Shown: in pieces, positions 16,246 to 24,392 of the stretch
Numbering within the stretch: position 1 is the stretch's first letter
Layout: each line of letters opens with the position of its first letter
NCBI RefSeq assembly: GCF_030244015.1
Contig: NZ_JASSYX010000004.1
Location: 737,555 to 801,554 of the forward strand
Direction: 5' to 3'
From: Pedobacter ginsengisoli
Lineage (GTDB): Bacteria; Bacteroidota; Bacteroidia; Sphingobacteriales; Sphingobacteriaceae
DNA length: 64,000 nt
Position numbers and translations under genes: made by a program
The notes under the pieces: generated by a model
Told to the model about the DNA's origin: nothing
What the model saw: only the letters and a program-made list of their open reading frames with translations
Database searches by the model: none

Positions 16246-16258
16246 CCACTCCGAAGCC
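16224..16258 (-). terminator. Rho-independent terminator of efp
   Basis: On the minus strand, an 8-bp perfect stem (16258-16251 with 16242-16235, ggcttcgg/ccgaagcc) with an 8-nt loop is followed by TTCTTTTTTAT. It lies 39 bp behind the efp stop codon. Confidence 0.85.
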
Positions 16259-16296
16259 TCAATCAACCTAAACCTAAAACTAAACTATGAAAATTC

Positions 16297-16857
16297 TTAT
16301 TTTACTCTTTCAATATAATCACCTGTGCGGGTATCAATCTTAACCTTATCGCCCTGATTGATAAACATTGGCACTTTGATCTCCACTCCGGTTTCTACAG
16401 TCGCGTATTTAAGCGCATTTGTAGAAGTATCGCCTTTAACCGCAGGCTCCGAGTAGGTAATCTCTAACTCTACGTGTGAAGGTGTTTGTGCCATAATCGG
16501 CTCGTCACTTTCAAAAGCGATGATCACATTCATTCCTTCTTTCAAGAATCTAACACTTTTCCCAAATAGTAATTTCGGTATGTTAAACTGCTCGTAAGAA
16601 GTATTATCCATTACAACTAGCGCATCACCGTCTTCATACAAATATTGGTAATCATTAGTCTCAACACGGCAAATTTCAACATCTTCATCCACACGAAACC
16701 TGTATTCTACAAGTTTACCGGTTTTAACATTGCGCATTCTCGCCTGATAAAAAGCGCGAAGATTACCTGGTGTACGATGTAGAAATTCTTCTACTTGTAC
16801 CAATTCTCCGTTAAAACGAAGGATATTACCATTTTTTACTTCTGATGCTTTTGCCAT
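16297..16857 (-). CDS. efp: Translation elongation factor P
   Basis: Relieves ribosome stalling at polyproline stretches. Three-domain EF-P of 186 residues from the ATG at 16857 (MAKASEVKNGN). The frame continues upstream to 16905, but a consensus promoter box lies there and the family normally starts at MAxAS. The C-terminal signature ATVETGVEIKVPMFINQGDKVKIDTRTGDYIERVK region is intact. The domain I loop reads HRTPGNLRAF, so the tip position that is a modified Lys or Arg in E. coli and Pseudomonas is Asn32 here. Neither the Lys nor the Arg modification route can apply at that residue. Confidence 0.96.
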   Translation of the reverse strand: MAKASEVKNGNILRFNGELVQVEEFLHRTPGNLRAFYQARMRNVKTGKLVEYRFRVDEDVEICRVETNDYQYLYEDGDALVVMDNTSYEQFNIPKLLFGKSVRFLKEGMNVIIAFESDEPIMAQTPSHVELEITYSEPAVKGDTSTNALKYATVETGVEIKVPMFINQGDKVKIDTRTGDYIERVK

Positions 16858-16902
16858 TTTCTTTTTGAAATTGAGCCTTACTATCGGCCTTTTTTCGTGC
16901 CG

Positions 16903-16933
16903 CAAAGGTAAAGACTATTTATTAATTACACAA
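16903..16933 (-). promoter_or_regulatory. Bacteroidota-type promoter of efp
   Basis: On the minus strand TTG (ending at 16931) is followed after 20 bp by TACCTTTG (16910-16903), a perfect -7 box. The predicted leader is about 40 nt. The position supports the start at 16857 rather than the upstream in-frame ATG. Confidence 0.75.
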
Positions 16934-17013
16934 TAGTTATTTGAAAATATTTTTACGGGCCTGTTTAAGCTTAAACCAAGCCTCATTTTGCTTCAACACA
17001 AATATATATTTAG

Positions 17014-17628
17014 TTACTTATAATCCGTTATACGAACGAAATGGTTACAAAACGAATATTCCTCTTCCTGATTTGATCCGACAATTATCATCTTATCCAG
17101 GGTGAAATTTTCAATTAAACGCTGGTACCAGGCCATCCCTTCTTTGTCCAGATTTGATGTCGGTTCATCCAGCAAAAGGATTTTACTATCCGTACAACAG
17201 GCCAGTGCCAGTTTAGTCCTTTGCTTCATTCCTGAAGAAAAGTATTTCAGCGCCTTGTCCTGTGACTTTGTGAGTCCAAGCACGTCCAGAACCGCGTCCT
17301 GGCTAAGCCCTGCATAAAGTCTTTTAAATTTAAAATGGAAGTCTATTGTCTCCCGCAATGTAAACTCCTCGATCAAATCCAGATAAGGAGCAGCAAAACT
17401 AAGGTGCCCGTAGATCTCTTCCGCAGAGATCTGCCTCCCGTCAGTATAGCTGACCGTTCCCTCAGAGGGCGATAAATTACCTAAAATCATACTAAGCAGG
17501 GTTGATTTGCCCGACCCGTTCGGACCGAGTATGGCATACCGGCCTCCAGGACGGAACTGATAGCTTAGATTTCTGAAAATCCATTCCTGGTTGAATCTCC
17601 TTCCTGTATTTTCAAGATCAATTACCAT
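17014..17628 (-). CDS. ABC transporter ATP-binding protein, no permease nearby
   Basis: A 204-residue single nucleotide-binding domain. Walker A is GPNGSGKST (about residues 35-43), the signature is YFSSGMKQR (about 134-142, SSGMK in place of LSGGQ), and Walker B is KILLLDEPTS (about 154-163) with a D-loop NLDKEG. It has the compact form of ABC-2/CcmA-type export ATPases. It lies 9 bp after lpxA as the last gene of the lipid A operon, with no membrane partner in the window, so its permease must be encoded elsewhere. A link to envelope lipid export is only a contextual guess. Confidence 0.88.
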   Translation of the reverse strand: MVIDLENTGRRFNQEWIFRNLSYQFRPGGRYAILGPNGSGKSTLLSMILGNLSPSEGTVSYTDGRQISAEEIYGHLSFAAPYLDLIEEFTLRETIDFHFKFKRLYAGLSQDAVLDVLGLTKSQDKALKYFSSGMKQRTKLALACCTDSKILLLDEPTSNLDKEGMAWYQRLIENFTLDKMIIVGSNQEEEYSFCNHFVRITDYK

Positions 17629-17637
17629 CTGGACTAC

Positions 17638-18423
17638 CTAACTTCCGGATCCAAAGCCCTTCATCACACCCCTGTTAGAGTTGCGGATAAAATCAACGAT
17701 CTCATCCCGGATTTCAGTTGGCTTAAATTCCGCTTCGATCATATCCAGCGCTTTAGTCACATTATTGTGTTTAACGAATAATACACGGTAGATCTCCTGG
17801 ATTTCATTGATCTTTTCAGACGAAAACCCACGCCTTCTCAAACCAACTGAATTGATCCCGGCATAAGATAGCGGTTCGCGGGCAGCCTTAACATAAGGAG
17901 GTACGTCCTTACGTACCAGTGAGCCCCCGGTTACAAATGCATGGGCACCTACCTTAACAAACTGATGTATGGCCACCAACCCAGCTAAAACGACATAATT
18001 GCCAATAGTAATGTGTCCGGCCAGTGTGGTGTTGTTTGAGAAAATACAGTAATCACCGACTTCACAGTCGTGGGCGATATGAGAATAAGCCTGAATAAGG
18101 CAATTGCTGCCTATGACTGTTTTCCATTTGTCTTTTGTGCCCCTGTTTATAGTGACACATTCCCTGATCGTAGTGTTGTCGCCGATCTCAGCAGTTGTCA
18201 CCTCTCCGGCAAACTTCAGATCCTGCGGCACTCCCGAAATAACAGAGCCAGGGAAAACCCTGCAGTTCTTGCCAATCCTTGCCCCGTCCATGATCACTAC
18301 ATTTGATCCGATCCATGTGCCTTCACCAATTTCGACATCTTTGTGAATTACTGCAAAAGGCTCTATAACAACATTATCGGCAATTTTCGCTTGCGGATGT
18401 ATATACGCTAGGGGTTGTATCAT
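17638..18423 (-). CDS. lpxA: Acyl-ACP:UDP-N-acetylglucosamine O-acyltransferase
   Basis: First step of lipid A synthesis: transfer of a 3-hydroxyacyl chain from ACP to UDP-GlcNAc. A 261-residue left-handed beta-helix with hexapeptide repeats starting at IHPQAKIADNVVIEPFAVI. The catalytic His region SHIAHDCEVGDYCIFSNNTTLAGHITIGNYVVLAG lies at about residues 116-150. It carries the LpxA-specific GLRRRGFSSEKINEIQEIYRVLF helix in the C-terminal domain. It overlaps the lpxC-fabZ gene by 4 bp (ATGA), so the two are translationally coupled. Confidence 0.96.
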   Translation of the reverse strand: MIQPLAYIHPQAKIADNVVIEPFAVIHKDVEIGEGTWIGSNVVIMDGARIGKNCRVFPGSVISGVPQDLKFAGEVTTAEIGDNTTIRECVTINRGTKDKWKTVIGSNCLIQAYSHIAHDCEVGDYCIFSNNTTLAGHITIGNYVVLAGLVAIHQFVKVGAHAFVTGGSLVRKDVPPYVKAAREPLSYAGINSVGLRRRGFSSEKINEIQEIYRVLFVKHNNVTKALDMIEAEFKPTEIRDEIVDFIRNSNRGVMKGFGSGS

Positions 18424-19832
18424 GATACGGGTTCGCTATCTTTAACTTTTACAATTTGAGCCATCATCTCTGCTTCGACCACAACTTTTCCGGCTACCAT
18501 TCCAACGCCTTTCATTTGGGCAATTCCCCTTCTGATCGGCTCCATAAGGTCGCATCTGAAAACTATTGTATCTCCGGGCGAAACTTGCGCCCTGAAGCGT
18601 ACATTATCAATCTTTAAAAACAAGGTAAGATAATTTCTTGGATCAGGCACAGTGCTCAAAACCAGAATGCCCCCGGTTTGGGCCATCGCCTCGATCTGAA
18701 TCACACCAGGAAATACCGGTGCGCCCGGAAAATGGCCTTTAAAAAACTCCTCGTTCATCGTCACGTTCTTTACACCGACAACATGTGTCTTAGAAAGCTC
18801 AAGAATTTTGTCTATAAACAGGAAGGGCTGACGGTGCGGCAAAATATCCATGATCTGTACCACATCATAAAGAGGCTTTACAGACGGATCATATACATGC
18901 TGTACTTTTTTATTCTTTTCTTTTTTGATAGCTGCTTTAATTTTCTTTGCAAATGCAACATTGGCGGCATGACCCGGACGGGCAGCCATAATGTGTCCTT
19001 TTAAATGCACCCCAACCAGAGCGAGGTCACCGATCATATCCAGCAGTTTATGTCTTGCCGGTTCATTTTGATACCGCAATTCCATATTATTAAGTATTCC
19101 CTGCGGCGCGACTTCCATGGCGGTCCTGTTAAAAATAGTCGCCAAATGGTCCAGTTCTTCTTTTGTAACTTCCTTGTCAACGATTACGATGGCATTGTTA
19201 AGGTCGCCGCCTTTGATCAGATTATTTTGCAGCTGATATTCCAGCTCATGCAAAAAACAAAATGTTCTGCAGGAAGCGATTTCTCTCTTAAATTCAGCAA
19301 TGCTGGATATTCCTGCGTGCTGACTTCCCAATACTGGTGAATTGTAATCGATCATACAGGTAAACCTGTAATCATCAAGCGGCATCGCAACGATCTCCAC
19401 CTTTCTATCAGGTTCTGTATAAGTAATGTTATGAGGGATCTGGAAGTATTCACGGTCAACGTCCTGCAACTGTACCCCGGCATTTTCCAGAGCCTCTAAA
19501 AACAGGATCGCACTTCCATCCATTATGGGAGTCTCAGGACCATCCAGCTTCATCAATACATTATCCAGGTCCATTCCAACCAAAGAAGCCATCACATGCT
19601 CCACGGTGCTTACACTCGCGCCATTCTGAGATATCGTCGTTCCTCTTGCCGTATCGGTCACATTATCGCAATCAGCATCAACTATTGGGCTTCCCGGTAA
19701 ATCTATCCTCTGAAATTTAAAACCATGATTTTCAGGTGCAGGACAAAAGGTTAAGGTAACATTTGCTCCTGTATGAAGACCGACCCCTTTTACGGAAACT
19801 TCAGCTCTAATCGTTTTTTGCTTAACGTTCAT
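18420..19832 (-). CDS. lpxC-fabZ: Bifunctional UDP-3-O-acyl-GlcNAc deacetylase / 3-hydroxyacyl-ACP dehydratase
   Basis: A natural fusion of 470 residues known from Bacteroidota. The N-terminal LpxC domain (about residues 1-305) begins QKTIRAEVSVKGVGLHTGANV. It carries the zinc-site motifs EHVMASLVGMDLDN (about 77) and HKLLDMIGDLALVGVHLKGHI (about 235-260), and MDGSAILF. The FabZ domain (about 320-470) has ILPHRQPFLFIDKI and GHFPGAPVFPGVIQIEAMAQ with the catalytic His and Glu. It deacetylates the LpxA product, the committed step, and dehydrates beta-hydroxyacyl-ACP for fatty acid synthesis, coupling the two pathways that compete for hydroxyacyl-ACP. Confidence 0.97.
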   Translation of the reverse strand: MNVKQKTIRAEVSVKGVGLHTGANVTLTFCPAPENHGFKFQRIDLPGSPIVDADCDNVTDTARGTTISQNGASVSTVEHVMASLVGMDLDNVLMKLDGPETPIMDGSAILFLEALENAGVQLQDVDREYFQIPHNITYTEPDRKVEIVAMPLDDYRFTCMIDYNSPVLGSQHAGISSIAEFKREIASCRTFCFLHELEYQLQNNLIKGGDLNNAIVIVDKEVTKEELDHLATIFNRTAMEVAPQGILNNMELRYQNEPARHKLLDMIGDLALVGVHLKGHIMAARPGHAANVAFAKKIKAAIKKEKNKKVQHVYDPSVKPLYDVVQIMDILPHRQPFLFIDKILELSKTHVVGVKNVTMNEEFFKGHFPGAPVFPGVIQIEAMAQTGGILVLSTVPDPRNYLTLFLKIDNVRFRAQVSPGDTIVFRCDLMEPIRRGIAQMKGVGMVAGKVVVEAEMMAQIVKVKDSEPVS

Positions 19833-19835
19833 TCT

Positions 19836-20909
19836 TTATTTTGATATTGTACTGTTTTGTTCAATTATTGTTTTCAAATCCGAGATCATGGCCTCCAAAG
19901 ATGCAATCCTCTTTTCTATGGCCGGCAGCTGTTTAAATATAACCGACGCCCTCATCCAGTCCCTCAGGGGTTGCGCCGGACTCCCGTGCCACTGCTTATT
20001 TTCTTCTGCGGTACTGAAATTGATGCCTGCCTGAGCCCCTATTTGTGTGCCTTTGGCAAGAGAGAGGTGTCCGGCTATCCCGACCTGTCCGCCTATTACA
20101 GACTTTTCGCCCAGTTTTGTACTTCCGGAAATCCCGGTTTGTGCAGCAACGACACTATGTTCGCCCACATCGACATTATGTGCGATCTGTATCAGATTAT
20201 CCAGCTTAACGCCCTTTCTGATAAAAGTAGAGCCCATTGTCGCCCGGTCGATGGTTGTGTTTGACCCCACCTCGACATCATCCTCAATAACCACATTACC
20301 GATCTGGGCGATCTTGGAATAGGTCCCGTCAGCCTGTGGTGCAAAGCCAAAACCATCACTTCCGATAACAGCGTTTGAATGGATCGTCACCCGGTTTCCC
20401 ACAATGCATTTGTTATATATCTTTACCCCTGGAAAAATGACACAGTTCTCACCTATTTTTGCATCTGTGCCGAGATAGACCTGTGCATTTATCTTGGAAT
20501 TGTCCCCGATTTCTGCATTTTCTGCAATGTAAGAGAATGCCGCTATAAATACGTTCTTTCCTATTTTTGCTGTCGGATGAATAAAACAGGGCTGTTCAAT
20601 CCCCGATTGCACATTCGCCTGATTAACGGCTTCGTTATATTTTTCCAGCAACAGAGAAAATGCACTATAGGGATCTGCAACCTTTATTAAAGTACTGCTT
20701 ACAGGTTGCGACGGGATAAAATCCTGTCCGACAATGACCACTGAAGCATTTGTGGTGTACAAATAATTTTCATATTTCGGATTGGACAAAAAGCATAAGG
20801 ATCCTTCTTTACCATTTTCTATTTTTGAAAGTTCCCCAACTTTTACATTAGCGTCCCCATCGATCGTACCGTTTATAAATTCGCTTATCTGCTTGGCAGT
20901 AAATTGCAT
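19836..20909 (-). CDS. lpxD: UDP-3-O-(3-hydroxyacyl)glucosamine N-acyltransferase
   Basis: Third step of lipid A synthesis, N-acylation of the LpxC product. A 357-residue protein with an N-terminal uridine-binding MurE-like domain (about residues 1-100), then a hexapeptide-repeat beta-helix from FIHPTAKIGKNVFIAAF. The catalytic His motif is DNLIQIAHNVDVGEHSVVAAQ (about 240). It ends in a helical C-terminal segment. First gene of the operon lpxD-lpxC/fabZ-lpxA-ABC ATPase; it is 3 bp from lpxC-fabZ. Confidence 0.96.
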   Translation of the reverse strand: MQFTAKQISEFINGTIDGDANVKVGELSKIENGKEGSLCFLSNPKYENYLYTTNASVVIVGQDFIPSQPVSSTLIKVADPYSAFSLLLEKYNEAVNQANVQSGIEQPCFIHPTAKIGKNVFIAAFSYIAENAEIGDNSKINAQVYLGTDAKIGENCVIFPGVKIYNKCIVGNRVTIHSNAVIGSDGFGFAPQADGTYSKIAQIGNVVIEDDVEVGSNTTIDRATMGSTFIRKGVKLDNLIQIAHNVDVGEHSVVAAQTGISGSTKLGEKSVIGGQVGIAGHLSLAKGTQIGAQAGINFSTAEENKQWHGSPAQPLRDWMRASVIFKQLPAIEKRIASLEAMISDLKTIIEQNSTISK

Positions 20910-20913
20910 TTTA

Positions 20914-20944
20914 CAAAGTTATATGTTAAATTGATATGAACAAA
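20914..20944 (-). promoter_or_regulatory. Promoter of the lipid A operon
   Basis: On the minus strand TTTG (20944-20941), 19 bp, then TAACTTTG (20921-20914): a full match to the Bacteroidota promoter consensus. Only 4 bp separate the -7 box from the lpxD ATG at 20909, so the operon mRNA should be leaderless or have a leader of a few bases. Confidence 0.8.
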
Positions 20945-21028
20945 TAAACCTATTTAGGATTAGATATACCTAATAGATATAAGAAAACTAAAAACGGGAT
21001 AAAAATTTAATTATTTTGTTAAAATATG

Positions 21029-22252
21029 CTAAATAATCCTGGGGTAACATAAAATATATTTCTGCACCGTCCTATCCAGGGATTCTAAGTTAGATAAATC
21101 AGATGCTTTTGCAATATCTATTATGCTATTGTTCTTTAGCAATATATTAATGTTACCGTTCCCGGCGTTGTAAGCCCTGTTGCGTATGATGTCACAAAAC
21201 ACAAAAAAAGAAGCTTCTTCATCCGTCAGCTTTAGCAATTCTGCAATATTCTCCCGCAGCATAATGAATCTTGCACGGTCCGGTTCATGATTGCTGATCT
21301 CCACTTTATAAAGGTCACGGTCCGTCAGCATTTTGCACAACCTGGACAATATTCTGTCCGGATGATCTCTCCAGACCTTCAATGCGGTAAAAATATCCTG
21401 ATCGTCCAGCTTCACAAACTCTGCCAAATGGGCCTTTCCTGAAAAAAAATCCTCTTCAGTAACCTCCCTTTTAAGGAAATGATCAAGCGCAGGCGCGGCA
21501 AAAAGAGCCTCTCCCGCAGCCGAAAGGGCTTTTGCCCTTTTTAAGATATTTACCAGGACCTGTTCCCCGGCGATTACGGTTTTGTGCAGGTATACCTGCC
21601 AGTACATCAGCCTTCTTGCGATTAAAAACTTCTCAATAGAATAAATGCCTTTTTCTTCAATCACCAGATCATTATTAAGGACATTAAACATTTTGATGAT
21701 CCTGTCAAAACTAATTACCCCCTCACTAACCCCTGTAAAAAAGCTGTCACGATTAAGATAATCCATCCGGTCCAGATCCATCTGGCCTGAAATCAGCTGT
21801 GTCAGGAAACGTTTATGGTAATTGCCTTTAAAGATCTCTATCGCAAAAGTAAGTTTCCCTCCAAATTCTGTATTCAATTGCTCCATGATAAACATCGAAA
21901 TGTCTTCATGTTTTATCCCGTTCACCAGGGAATGCTCCAGAGCGTGGGAAAAAGGCCCGTGCCCGATGTCATGGAGCAAAATAGCTATCGTAGCCGCTTC
22001 TTCTTCCGCGGCAGTAATTTCATGCCCTTTTCCCCTCAGCACCTCGACAGCCAGCTTCATCAGGTGCATCGCGCCCAATGCGTGGTGAAACCGGGTATGC
22101 AAAGCTCCCGGATAGACCAGATGTGTCATGCCCAACTGCTTGATATACCGGAGGCGCTGAAAATACGGATGGGAGATCAGATCAAATGTAATGGCAGAAG
22201 GAATACTGATAAAGCCATATACAGGATCATTTATTATTTTCTTTTTGTTCAA
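21029..22252 (-). CDS. HD domain phosphohydrolase (dGTPase-like)
   Basis: About 407 residues. The HD metal-binding signature is visible: HTRFHHALGAMHL (about residues 51-63), AILLHDIGHGPFSHALEHS (about 93-111) and later DLDRMDYLNRDSF. These match the deoxyguanosinetriphosphate triphosphohydrolase-like/YdhJ group. It likely hydrolyses a nucleotide phosphoester in the cytoplasm; the substrate is not determinable. No ATG start is available. I prefer the TTG at 22252 (then NKKKIINDPVYGF), because conservation begins there. Another TTG at 22279 would add 9 residues. Divergent from porX. Confidence 0.88.
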   Translation of the reverse strand: MNKKKIINDPVYGFISIPSAITFDLISHPYFQRLRYIKQLGMTHLVYPGALHTRFHHALGAMHLMKLAVEVLRGKGHEITAAEEEAATIAILLHDIGHGPFSHALEHSLVNGIKHEDISMFIMEQLNTEFGGKLTFAIEIFKGNYHKRFLTQLISGQMDLDRMDYLNRDSFFTGVSEGVISFDRIIKMFNVLNNDLVIEEKGIYSIEKFLIARRLMYWQVYLHKTVIAGEQVLVNILKRAKALSAAGEALFAAPALDHFLKREVTEEDFFSGKAHLAEFVKLDDQDIFTALKVWRDHPDRILSRLCKMLTDRDLYKVEISNHEPDRARFIMLRENIAELLKLTDEEASFFVFCDIIRNRAYNAGNGNINILLKNNSIIDIAKASDLSNLESLDRTVQKYILCYPRII

Positions 22253-22355
22253 TACTGAAAAATAAATTATACGGTACAAAAATTGCTATTTTTATCCATA
22301 GTAAGAAAAGAGAAGCCTCTTTTTACAAATAAATTCACATTATACAATCACAGTG

Positions 22356-23909
22356 ATGCAGGAAACCAAAATACTATGGGCCGACGACGAGATCAACTTA
22401 CTAAAACCTCATATATTATTACTTAATGAAAAAGGTTACCAGGTAACCACCTTTACCAACGGCAATGACGCTTTGGAAGCCTTTGACAAAGAACATTTTG
22501 ACCTGGTTTTTTTAGATGAGAACATGCCCGGAATGAGCGGGCTCGAAACCCTTACTGCAATCAAAAATATACGAAGTGACGTTCCGGTCGTTCTGATCAC
22601 CAAAAGTGAAGAGGAAAATTTAATGGAAGATGCCATTGGCTCCAAGATAGACGATTATCTCATTAAGCCGGTTAATCCCAAACAGGTATTGCTCACGATC
22701 AAAAAAATAATTGACAACAAGCGCCTGGTCAGTGAAAGGACATCTATGGCTTATCAGCAGGATTTCAGGCGCCTGGGGATGACATTAAACGATAAACTAA
22801 GCTACGAGGAATGGGTAGAAGTCTACAAAAAACTCGTGTTCTGGGAACTTGAGCTTGAAAAACTTGACGACCCGCAGATGCATGAAATTCTGACCATGCA
22901 GAAATCTGAAGCCAATATGCAGTTCTCCAAATTCATTGAGGACCATTACCTTGGTTGGGTAAACGGCAAGGGAAAGGCACCCCTGCTCTCCAATGAACTG
23001 CTCAAAAAGAAGGTTTTCCCGCTCATCAACAACAACACCCCTGTTTTCTTTATCCTGATAGACAACCTTCGCTATGATCAGTGGAGGATCATCAACCCGC
23101 TGATTACCGAGCACTTCAGACTGGAAGAAGAAGACACTTATTCCAGCATTCTCCCTACCGCTACACAATACGCGCGAAACACCATTTTTTCCGGCCTAAT
23201 GCCACTTGAAATGGAAAAAAGATTTCCGGGCATGTGGCAAAACGACGATGATGAGGGCGGTAAGAATATGCATGAAGGAGCTTTTCTATCCGACCAGATC
23301 AAAAGAAGCCTGCGAAAAGACTGTAAATTCAGCTACAACAAGATCCTGACCTATGACGACGGAAAAGCGCTCAACGAACAGGTCAACAACCTTCTGCAAA
23401 ATGAGTTCAATGCGATCGTATACAACTTTGTGGACATGTTGTCCCATGCAAGAACAGACATGCAAATGATCCGGGAACTTGCCAATGACGATGCGGCCTA
23501 TCGTTCGCTGACATTATCCTGGTTTGAACATTCCCCATTAATGGAACTCCTGAAAAAAATCTCTCAAAAGAACGTTAAAGTCGTCATTACTACCGATCAC
23601 GGAACCATACGGGTTAAACATCCCAGCAAAGTCATCGGCGACAGAAATACCAATACCAACCTGCGCTATAAGCAGGGAAGAAACCTGAATTACAATGCCA
23701 AAGAAGTTTTTCTGATCAAAAACCCGCATGAGGCCCAATTGCCGAAAATAAATATCAGTTCCAATTACATTTTTGCCAAGGAAGACCGTTATTTTGTATA
23801 CCAGAACAATTACAATCAGTTTGTGAACTATTACAATGAGACTTTTCAGCACGGGGGAATCTCCCTGGAAGAAATGATCATACCTATAGCCACATACAGC
23901 TCAAGATAA
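22356..23909 (+). CDS. porX: T9SS response regulator PorX (receiver plus PglZ domain)
   Basis: A 517-residue atypical response regulator. The N-terminal receiver domain begins ILWADDEINLLKPH, with the phospho-acceptor Asp54 in LVFLDENMPG and the conserved Lys in DYLIKPVNP. The C-terminal PglZ domain of the alkaline phosphatase superfamily has FILIDNLRYDQWR (about residue 230) and TTDHGTIRV (about 415), which provide metal ligands. In Porphyromonas PorX works with the kinase PorY and sigma factor SigP to control type IX secretion genes; neither partner is in this window. I use the ATG at 22356; a GTG one codon earlier is also possible. Followed by tsaE after 2 bp. Confidence 0.95.
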   Translation: MQETKILWADDEINLLKPHILLLNEKGYQVTTFTNGNDALEAFDKEHFDLVFLDENMPGMSGLETLTAIKNIRSDVPVVLITKSEEENLMEDAIGSKIDDYLIKPVNPKQVLLTIKKIIDNKRLVSERTSMAYQQDFRRLGMTLNDKLSYEEWVEVYKKLVFWELELEKLDDPQMHEILTMQKSEANMQFSKFIEDHYLGWVNGKGKAPLLSNELLKKKVFPLINNNTPVFFILIDNLRYDQWRIINPLITEHFRLEEEDTYSSILPTATQYARNTIFSGLMPLEMEKRFPGMWQNDDDEGGKNMHEGAFLSDQIKRSLRKDCKFSYNKILTYDDGKALNEQVNNLLQNEFNAIVYNFVDMLSHARTDMQMIRELANDDAAYRSLTLSWFEHSPLMELLKKISQKNVKVVITTDHGTIRVKHPSKVIGDRNTNTNLRYKQGRNLNYNAKEVFLIKNPHEAQLPKINISSNYIFAKEDRYFVYQNNYNQFVNYYNETFQHGGISLEEMIIPIATYSSR

Positions 23910-23911
23910 CC

Positions 23912-24328
23912 ATGAAGATTAAAATAACCAGTCTGGACGACCTGGATGAGGCGGCCGAAAATTTGCTGAGTTTTGCAGCAGGGGAAAAAATATTTGTATT
24001 CGAAGGGGACATGGGCGCCGGGAAAACTACCTTTATCAAATCGGTAGCCAAAGCCCTTGACGTAAAAGACCTGGTATCCAGTCCGACTTTTTCAATTGTC
24101 AATGAATATGACGCTGTGGGCCAGCCCGTTTATCATTTTGACTTTTACCGCATAAAGAACCTGCAGGAAGTCTATGACATCGGCTATGAAGAGTATTTCT
24201 ATTCCGGGAACATCTGTTTAATTGAGTGGCCGCAGAATGTCGGGGAGCTTTTGCCCGACAATTATGTCAAAACGGAGATCAGCGTTGTCAGCGAAAGCGA
24301 AAGGGAGCTCCTGATCACAAAAATATAA
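23912..24328 (+). CDS. tsaE: tRNA threonylcarbamoyladenosine biosynthesis ATPase TsaE
   Basis: A 138-residue P-loop ATPase that supports TsaB/TsaD in making t6A37 of ANN-decoding tRNAs. The Walker A motif is GDMGAGKTT (about residues 32-40), followed by the family block VSSPTFSIVNEYDA, YHFDFYRI and LIEWPQN. The length is normal. It is 2 bp downstream of porX, so it is probably cotranscribed, a placement without an obvious functional reason. Confidence 0.95.
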   Translation: MKIKITSLDDLDEAAENLLSFAAGEKIFVFEGDMGAGKTTFIKSVAKALDVKDLVSSPTFSIVNEYDAVGQPVYHFDFYRIKNLQEVYDIGYEEYFYSGNICLIEWPQNVGELLPDNYVKTEISVVSESERELLITKI

Positions 24329-24392
24329 GTCCTGATTCGTAGCGCTTTAGGTTATTTTTTATTAATTTCAATCAAAATATCACAGCATCAAA

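Noticed and set aside
16030..16266. A 78-codon minus-strand open frame between efp and the cyclo-ligase gene
   Set aside because: It runs across the large inverted repeat and the efp terminator, has a biased composition (Pro, Arg, Phe) and no recognisable domain; best explained as a by-product of the palindrome.
16858..16905. Longer EF-P start at 16905
   Set aside because: The promoter box TACCTTTG sits in the extension, and EF-P normally begins at MAxAS.
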